DNA of 24,964 nucleotides, from positions 2,419,364-2,444,327 of the forward strand of contig BFEA01000187.1 in the NCBI GenBank assembly GCA_003427395.1, read 5' to 3'. Shown here in pieces: positions 18,325-24,964 of the stretch. This DNA comes from Chara braunii (Eukaryota > Streptophyta > Charophyceae > Charales > Characeae). The notes beneath the pieces were generated by a model. That model had not been told where the DNA came from and searched no databases. It saw only the letters and a program-made list of their open reading frames with translations. Every line of letters begins with the position of its first letter. The first letter of the stretch is position 1. Both the position numbers and the translations under genes were made by a program.

Positions 18325-18690
18325 AGTTGACACGACAGACGGTTGCCTGTAACTGATCGACCAATGAGGAGTGAGCATTTGATCTGTTGAAGAGCAGTCA
18401 GTGTCTGATCTCCCAATGAGCAGTAAGTGTTTGATCTGTTGATGAACAGTCAAAGCCTGATCTGCCGATCAGTGGTGAGTGTTTGATCTGTCGACAAACA
18501 GTCAATGCCTGATCGGCCAACCAGCGGTGAGCGCTTGATCTGTCGACGAACAGTCTGTTTGATCTGTCGACAAACAGTCAATGCCTGATCTGCCGACCAG
18601 TGGTAAGTGTTTGATTTGTAGACAAACAGTCAATGCCTGATTTGCCAACCAGCGGTGAGTGTTTGATCTGTCGACGAACAGTCAATAGTT
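18325..18690 (+). repeat. 52-bp tandem repeat with 26-bp half-units
   Basis: TTTGATCTG-type starts fall at 18377, 18429, 18481, 18533, 18557, 18609 and 18661, giving 52-bp steps except one of 24. Each unit has two related halves, beginning TGATCTGTCGAC and TGATCTGCCGAC, so the array grew by dimerisation of a ~26-bp unit. The short step is the loss of one half. Confidence 0.92.
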
Positions 18691-19260
18691 TGTGCCGTCG
18701 GAATCCGCCAAATGAGCCTGGCTGAGGAGAACGCCCAGATACGTGCACATTCAGATGTGTTCCGGGCTATAAATTGAATCATTCAGGGCGCATTATCCGC
18801 CAGGTGTTTTTTGCCTTCCAGAAGTCTTCGCTCAGGGAGCTTTTCATAGCCAATCACGGTGTTGTCTTTACTCTTTTTTTTACACTTTACTCCTCCCTTT
18901 CTCTGGCACATATTCTCTGCTAACCTTCTCGCTTCTCCTCTCCCTCTTCCCTACGTGCAATGGCTCTCCCTCTCCGTTCTCTCTCTCTCACATACCCGAA
19001 ACCACTTTTACACACTCTCTTTAAGCATACGGGCCCCCATCAGATGACCTGTCTACTCATGTCTCTCCTGAATGGAACACACCACTATCAAAGGCTGCTT
19101 TAGACGTGGTAACCCCTATGCACAGTGTGCTGTATTCGAGAGAGGGGCTGCAGGGGATGTGGTTTTCAACTAAGCAGCTTCTCCCCGTCACACAATGGTT
19201 CCAATTCAAATGGCTCTCAAATGCTTCTGGACCCGGTGTGTGCTAATGAGAAAAATAATA
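18691..19260. other. No recognised gene
   Basis: Pyrimidine-rich around 18860-19020. A stretch at about 19100-19160 (GGTAACCCC...GGGGCTGCAGGGGATG) is partly repeated at about 19695-19735, so the two flank the AAT/107-bp repeat cluster. Confidence 0.5.
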
Positions 19261-19515
19261 ATAATAGTAAAAGTGATAATTAATAATGATAATAATAATA
19301 ATAATAATAGATCAAATTTTGTCTCCCTCTTAGTCTCGCCTCCCCGCTGTCCACTTGCTTGTAAACATGCACGAAAGAGAATAAAGAGAGGAAAATGATA
19401 ATAATAATAATAAAATCAAAATTTGTCTCCCCTTAGTCTCGGTTCCTCGCTCAAGTGCCCACTTGCTTGTGAACAGGCACCAGAGATAATAAAGAGAGGA
19501 AATAATAATAACGTA
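19261..19515. repeat. ~107-bp tandem duplication with AAT repeats
   Basis: A segment running from ATCAAATTTTGTCTCCC through CCACTTGCTTGT to AATAAAGAGAGGAAA begins near 19311 and again near 19418, each preceded by ATA/AAT repeats. Confidence 0.85.
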
Positions 19516-19558
19516 TATATATATATATATTTTATTAAAAACAATATATATATATATC
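19516..19558. repeat. (TA)n microsatellite pair
   Basis: Two TA runs separated by TTTTATTAAAAACAA can fold on each other. Confidence 0.93.
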
Positions 19559-19750
19559 AGGAAACAAAAGCCCATATCATCTCTCTTCTCTCTTCCCTCT
19601 CTCACACTCAGTCTTTCACCCTCTCCCACTTATTCCCGTAGCAAACAGATTCCCTTTTCACCACGCATCAACCTGAGGGTTGTTTTGGTCTCGATAACCC
19701 TTGTGCTGCGTTCTAGGGAAGGGCTGCAGGGGATGCTGTTGCTAGCGAAA

Positions 19751-19753
<3 letters not shown>

Positions 19754-19815
<62 letters not shown>
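19754..19815. repeat. (TC)n microsatellite
   Basis: About 31 uninterrupted TC units. Confidence 0.98.
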
Positions 19816-19817
<2 letters not shown>

Positions 19818-20106
19818 GCGCGTGCGCCCAGGACTCTGCGCGCAGCTTCAGTGCTGGTTTTCGCACGCACCCCTCTCATGATGGAAGCTCTGCGCTGACA
19901 TTCGAGTGGATCTGCACTCATCTACCCACGTTGTAGGGTCAAACCCCGGTATACTTTCGAGCCTTAGTCGACCCCATTGCGGGTCCCAGTTGGCTCGGCC
20001 CGCCCACACTCATGCTCAGGGCGCGGGTCATTCGTCCCAGGGTCACCCCCACCTAGTGCTTTGAGATGGATGGGGGTGGGCCATTGCGCGACAGAGCTTT
20101 GACATT

Positions 20107-20165
20107 GGGGATGTAGCTCAACCCTCACGCCGGGTGGTAGTCTCGCTGGTTGTTCCGCAACACTG
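20107..20165 (+). repeat. tRNA-Ala-like 5' fragment
   Basis: GGGGATGTAGCTCA (20107-20120) equals the 5' end of plant nuclear tRNA-Ala as I remember it. After about 11 unrelated bases, GGGTGGTAG and CTCGCTGGTT resemble the continuation. No B box or acceptor 3' strand follows, and a run of T begins near 20167. It may be a tRNA-derived SINE fragment, or a coincidence. Confidence 0.3.
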
Positions 20166-20227
20166 ATTTTTTTTTATTCTTTGTCGTGTTCTCATGCAAT
20201 TGCTCCTTCCAATACGCAGGCAGTCCA

Positions 20228-20261
20228 AGGATTCTTTGAGTGTTTCTCTTCTCTTGTGCGT
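20228..20261 (+). other. True genomic copy of bases 1-34
   Basis: This 34-bp stretch continues naturally into the sequence on both sides. It is the source of the misjoined start of the window and marks the right end of a mate-pair fragment whose left end is base 73. Confidence 0.9.
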
Positions 20262-21010
20262 AGGCTAAGCGTCATCCTTAGGCCACGCACCATTTCCCTA
20301 AGCAATGTGGCTATATGGCGTCATCGGGGTGTGGCGGGGCCGTCCCTCCCCTCGTCTCTACGCATCCATCGGGTCTCACAATTTGTTGTCTTTCCTTATT
20401 GAAGTAGGCCCCTTAGTTTTTTCGGGGTCCTCATATGCATGCACACATAACATCACAATTTCCTTGGTATGGTTGCACTCTCATTTACACTCCAAGTTCT
20501 CAAGCGCAAAAATCATTTTCGTGGGTTGGCTCTATGTCAAGGGTCTCATAGCCCCTTTGTCCCTCTTCCCTTTCACTCTTGGTGCCCAGTTCCTCTCGCC
20601 CCTATCCCGCTCAAGGCATTTCTAGCCATCACTCACCTGCACAATCCCACACAAGCAAGAAGATCTATACAATCCCCCGTTGGGGGTCAACACATAGCCC
20701 TTCCCACATGCCTATCTTTTCACATCCTTTGGCTGCTCTTTGTTCCCTCTTGATGCTCAACCAGCCCATTCTCTTCTCATAGTCATGCAGTCGGAGAAAT
20801 GGTTGAGTCAAACTGACCTTGCTCTCACTTATATTCTTCCGGATCCCGCCTTTCTCCCACTTTTTTCTCAAACGTCCTTTCTTTTGCCTTCTTGGTGGCA
20901 CAAGGGACCAACTGTCCTCCCCTTGTCCTCTTCCTCCACCAAGTGAGGTCTGATTTCGTTCACCGTCCGTACCCTGGCAATGTTTTCTAAGTGAGGGGCG
21001 AAGGGTTAGT
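20262..21010. other. No recognised gene
   Basis: Pyrimidine-biased sequence with several 60-105-codon frames, none resembling a known protein. No tandem repeat was seen. Confidence 0.5.
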
Positions 21011-21017
21011 CATATGC

Positions 21018-21135
21018 CAAGTGAGGGGACGGGAGACAGGGAGAAAGAAGGCAAGGTGATAAGGGGGGAGGGGAAAGAGAGGACTAGAGAAGGAGGGGGG
21101 AAAAGGGGGAGGGGGAGAGGGAGAGAGAGGGGGAG

Positions 21136-21207
<72 letters not shown>

Positions 21208-21215
21208 AAAAAACA
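21018..21215 (+). repeat. Purine tract with G-quadruplex motif
   Basis: Nearly 200 bases are almost all A or G on the plus strand, ending in (GA)n and a run of A. The G runs at 21095-21100, 21105-21109, 21111-21115 and 21119-21121, with loops AAAA, A and AGA, fit the standard quadruplex pattern. A purine strand this long could also form a triplex. Confidence 0.88.
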
Positions 21216-21294
21216 AGGAGAACCCTTAATCAAATCAGCTCCCCGAAGCAGCAACCAAACGTCGATCACTCGTCCCATAGAAAAAAAAGCGACT

Positions 21295-23585
21295 AAGTAT
21301 ATCTTGGAATATTATGCACGAACATGACAATGAGAAGCTAGATCAATGGAAAACACATGCTCATAGAGAAGAAAATTATTTAAACAAGCTCCGGAACATC
21401 ACATCAATCATGAACTTGACAATGAGAGACTAGACTAGTGGAAAACACATGCACAAAGAGTAGAGATCAACTAAGTGAAGGTACGGAACACCATATCAAA
21501 CATAAACTTGACAATTAGAGACAAGACTAGTGGAAAGCACATGCACAAAGAGGAGAGACCAATTAAGTAAAGACCCGGAACATGAACTTGATACTGAAAG
21601 ACTTGACTAGTGGAAAGTACATGCACAAAGAGAAGGGACCAACTAAGTAAAGATCCGGAACATGATCTTGACAATGAGAGACTAAACTAGTGGAAAACAC
21701 ATGCTCAAGGAGAAGAGATCAACAAAGTAAAGTTTCGGAATTTCACATCAAACATAAACTTTGACAATGAGAGACTAGACCAGTGGAAAGCACATGCATA
21801 AAGAGTAGAGATCAACTAAGTGAGGATCCGGAACATCACATCAAACATGAACTTGACAATGAGAGACCAGACTAGTGAAAAACACATGCACAAAAAGTAG
21901 AGATCAACTAAGTGAGGGTCCGGGATATCACATCAAACATGACTTGACAATGAGAGGCTAGACCAGTGGAAGCACATGCACAAAGAGAAGAGATCAACTA
22001 AGCGAAGATGCGGCAGATGAACTTGACAAAGAGAGGCTAGACTAGTGGAAGGTACATGCACAAAGAGATCGGACTAACTAAGTAAAAATCTGGAACATGA
22101 ACTTGACAATGAGAGACTAGACTAGTGGAAAGCACATGCACAAAGAGTAGAGATCAACTAAGTAAAGATCCGGAATAAGAACTTGACAATGAAAGACTAG
22201 ACTAGTGTTAAGTACATGCACAAAGAGAAGGGACTAACTAAGTAAAGATCCGGAACATCACATCAAACATGAACTTGACAATGAGAGACAGACTAGTGGA
22301 AGACACATGCACAAAGGGAAGAGACTAACTAAGTAAGGACCCGGAACATCACGTCAAACATGAACTTCGACAAAGAGAGGCTAGACTAGTGGGAGCACAT
22401 GCACAAAGAGAAGAGACTAACTAAGTAAAGATCCGGAATATCACATCCAACTTGAACTTTGACAAGTAGAGGCTAGACTAGTGGAAGCACATGCACAAAG
22501 AGAAGAGACTAACTAAGTAAAAATCTGGGACGTCACATCAAACATGAACTTGACAATGAGAGGCTAGACTAGGGGGAAACACATGCACAAGGAGAATAGA
22601 TCGACTAAGTAAAGATCCGGAACATCACATCAAACATGAACTTGACAATGAGAGACTAGACTAGTGGAAGACACATGCACAAAGGGAAGAGACTAACTAA
22701 GTAAAGATCCGGAACATCATATCNAGATCCGGAACATCATATCAAACATGAACTTGACAATGAGAGACTAGACTAGTGGAAGACACATGCACAAAGGGAA
22801 GAGACTAACTAAGTAAAGACCCGGAACATCACATCAAACATGAACTTTAACAAAGAGAGGCTAGACTAGTGGAAGCATATGCACAAAGAGAAGAGACTAA
22901 CTAAGTAAAGATCCGGAACATCACATCCAACTTGAACTTTGACAAGTAGAGGCTAGACTAGTAGAAACACATGCACAAAGAGAAGAGACTAACTAAGTAA
23001 AGATCTGGGATATCACATCAAACATGAACTTGACAATGAGAGGTTGCACAAGGAGAAGAGATTGACTAAGTAAAGATCCGGAACATCACCTCAAACATGA
23101 ACTTTACAAAGAGAGGCCAGACCAGTGGAAAGCACGTGCACAAAGAGAAGAGATTGACTAAGTAAAGATCCGGAACATCACATCAAACATGAACTTGACA
23201 AAGAGAGGCTAGACTAGTGGAAGCACATGCACAAAGACAGGAGGCTAATTAAGTAAAGATCCGGAATATCACATCAAACATGAACTTGACAATGAGAGGC
23301 TAAACTAGTGGAAAGAACATGCACAGAAAGAAGAGATTGACTAAGTAAACATTCGGAACATCACATCAAACATGAACTTTGACGAAGAGAGGCTAGACTA
23401 GTGGAAGCACATTCACAAAGAGAAGAGACTAACTACGTAAAAATCCGGAACATCACATCAAACATGAACTTGACAATGAAAGGCTAGACTAGTCGAAAGC
23501 ACATGCACAAAGAGAAGAGATTGACTAAGTAAAGGTCCGGAATACCACACCAAACATAACCTTGACAATGAGAGACTAAGACTAA
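21295..23585 (+). repeat. Satellite subfamily A, 92-bp monomers
   Basis: About 25 head-to-tail monomers share CATCACATCAAACATGAAC, TTGACAATGAGAGGCTAGAC, TAGTGGAA, CACATGCACAAAGAGAAGAG and CTAAGTAAAGATCCGGAA. Spacing of the GACAATGAG mark is 92 bp, with a few 80-bp monomers (for example those ending near 21590 and 21670) that lack the 12 bp between the two CAT repeats. A five-monomer higher-order block recurs: CCAACTTGAACTTTGACAAG at 22447 and 22927. All long open frames here are shadows of the repeat. Confidence 0.97.
22705..22743. other. Single-N gap with 19-bp duplicated flanks
   Basis: AGATCCGGAACATCATATC occurs on both sides of the N at 22724. The monomer that spans it measures 112 bp instead of 92, an excess equal to the N plus one 19-bp copy. 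This is probably an unmerged overlap and not missing sequence. Confidence 0.88.
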
Positions 23586-24964
23586 TGGAAGGCACATGCA
23601 CATGAAGGGGAGATCAACCGGAATCATCACACTAAGTATGAACATGACAATGACTGGCTACAACTTATGAAAGGGTACATGCACATAAAGGGAAGACCAA
23701 CCGGAACATCGCACCAAACATAAACATGACAATGAGTGGTTAGACTAATGAAAAAAACACATGTACGTGACGGGAAGATCATCCGGAAAATCACATTAAG
23801 TATGAACATGACAATGAGTGGCTAGACTAATGAAAAAGCATATGCATATGAAGGGAAGATCAACCGGAACATCACCCCAAGTATGAACATTACAATGAGT
23901 GACTAGACTAATAAAAAACACATGCACATGAAGGGAAGATCATCCGGAACATCACATTAAGTATGAACATGACAATGAGTGGGTAGACTAATGAAAAAAC
24001 ACATACACATGAAAGGAGGATCATCCGGAACATCACATTAAGTATGAACTAGACAATGAGTGGCTAGACTAATGGAAATCACATGCACATGAACGGAAGA
24101 TCGTCCGAAACATCACATAAAGTATTAACTTGACAATGAGTGGCTAGACTAATGGAAAGCGTATGTACATGAAGGGACGATCATTCGGAACATCACACCA
24201 AGTATGAACATGACAATGAGAGGCTCGACTAATGAAAAACACATGTACATGAAAGGAATATCATCTTGAACATCACATTAAGTATGAACTTGACAATGAG
24301 TGGCTAGACTAATGAAAAAGCACATGCACATGAGGGGAAGATCATCCAGAACATCACATTAAGTATGAACATGACATTGAGTGGCGAGACTAATGAAAAA
24401 CACATGTACATGAAGGAAAGATCATCCGGAACATCACATTAAGTATGAACATGACAATGAGTGACTGGACTAATGAAAAAACATATGCATATGAAGGGAA
24501 GATCAACCGGAATATCACACAAAGTGTGAACATGAGATTGAGTGGCTAGACTCATGAAAAGAACATGCACATGAAGCGAAGATCAACCGGAATATCACAC
24601 CAAGTATGAACATGACAATGAGTGGCTAGATTAATAAAAGGCACATGCACATGAAGCGAAGATCATCCAGAACATCACATTAAGTATGAACATGACAATG
24701 AATGGCTAGACTAATGAAAAACCACATACACATGAAGGGAAGATCATACGGAACATCACATTAAGTATGAACTTCACAATGAGTGGCTAGACTAATGAAA
24801 AAACATATGCATATGAAGGGAAGATCAACCGGAACATCACACCAAGTATGAACATAATAATGAGTGGCTAGACTAATGAAAAACACATGCACATGAAGGG
24901 AAGATCATCCTGAACATCACATTAAGTATGAATTTGACAATGAGTGGCTAGACTAATGAAAAAC
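23586..24964 (+). repeat. Satellite subfamily B, 80-82-bp monomers
   Basis: About 17 monomers share CATCACATTAAGTATGAAC, GACAATGAGTGGCTAGAC, TAATGAAAAA, CACATGCACATGAAGGGAAG and ATCATCCGGAA. Spacing measured over ten consecutive units is 80-82 bp. Compared with subfamily A, monomers lack about 12 bp (ACTAAGTAAAGA) before TCCGG and differ at several diagnostic positions. The array runs off the end of the window. Confidence 0.96.

Noticed and set aside
21295-24964. CRISPR array
   Set aside because: Monomers are directly contiguous and homologous along their whole length, with no unique spacers.

Overview
This 25-kb window looks like repeat-dense, gene-poor nuclear DNA from a eukaryote. The only convincing protein-coding sequence is a dead Mutator-like (MULE) transposase at 12941-14859. 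Its architecture is MuDR-type zinc DNA-binding domain, DDE transposase core, SWIM finger and CCHC knuckle, as in plant MULEs. Base changes confined to CG and CHG sites in one inverted repeat, and a short stretch like the 5' end of plant tRNA-Ala, also point to a streptophyte plant or alga. A charophyte-type genome is my guess and cannot be proved from this sequence. No host gene, rRNA, intact tRNA or CRISPR array was recognised.

Layout. Bases 1-72 are an assembly artefact: 34 bp copied from 20228-20261, joined to a Nextera mate-pair junction adapter. Bases 73-860 hold microsatellites, a long stem-loop (316-472) and a GGACT-rich repeat. Bases 2150-4450 are dominated by stem-loops, including a seven-copy tandem array (3326-3990) in which each ~97-bp unit is an imperfect palindrome centred on CCCGGG. 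Bases 4840-9170 contain duplicated hairpins, AAT microsatellites and a diverged duplicated block (6640-7035 and 8755-9167). Bases 9200-11050 contain six ~93-bp foldback elements, usually next to CA or CT microsatellites. tRNA-like sequence lies at 12006-12155.

The MULE follows and ends 8 bp before a TG/GA microsatellite that contains a single N. Bases 15383-16205 contain two nested foldback elements related to the repeat at 480-760. From 17028 to 18690 there are several short tandem families: a ~215-bp composite and a 52-bp dimeric repeat. Bases 19240-19815 hold a 107-bp duplication and microsatellites, and a purine tract with a G-quadruplex motif lies at 21018-21215. From about 21295 to the window end is one satellite array of two abutting subfamilies (92-bp and 80-bp monomers).

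There is no operon-like or pathway organisation. The window is best read as transposon remnants, foldback elements and satellites. Two assembly lessons stand out. The adapter chimera independently supports the collinearity of about 20.2 kb. The N at 22724 is very probably a false gap that adds exactly 20 bp to a 92-bp monomer.
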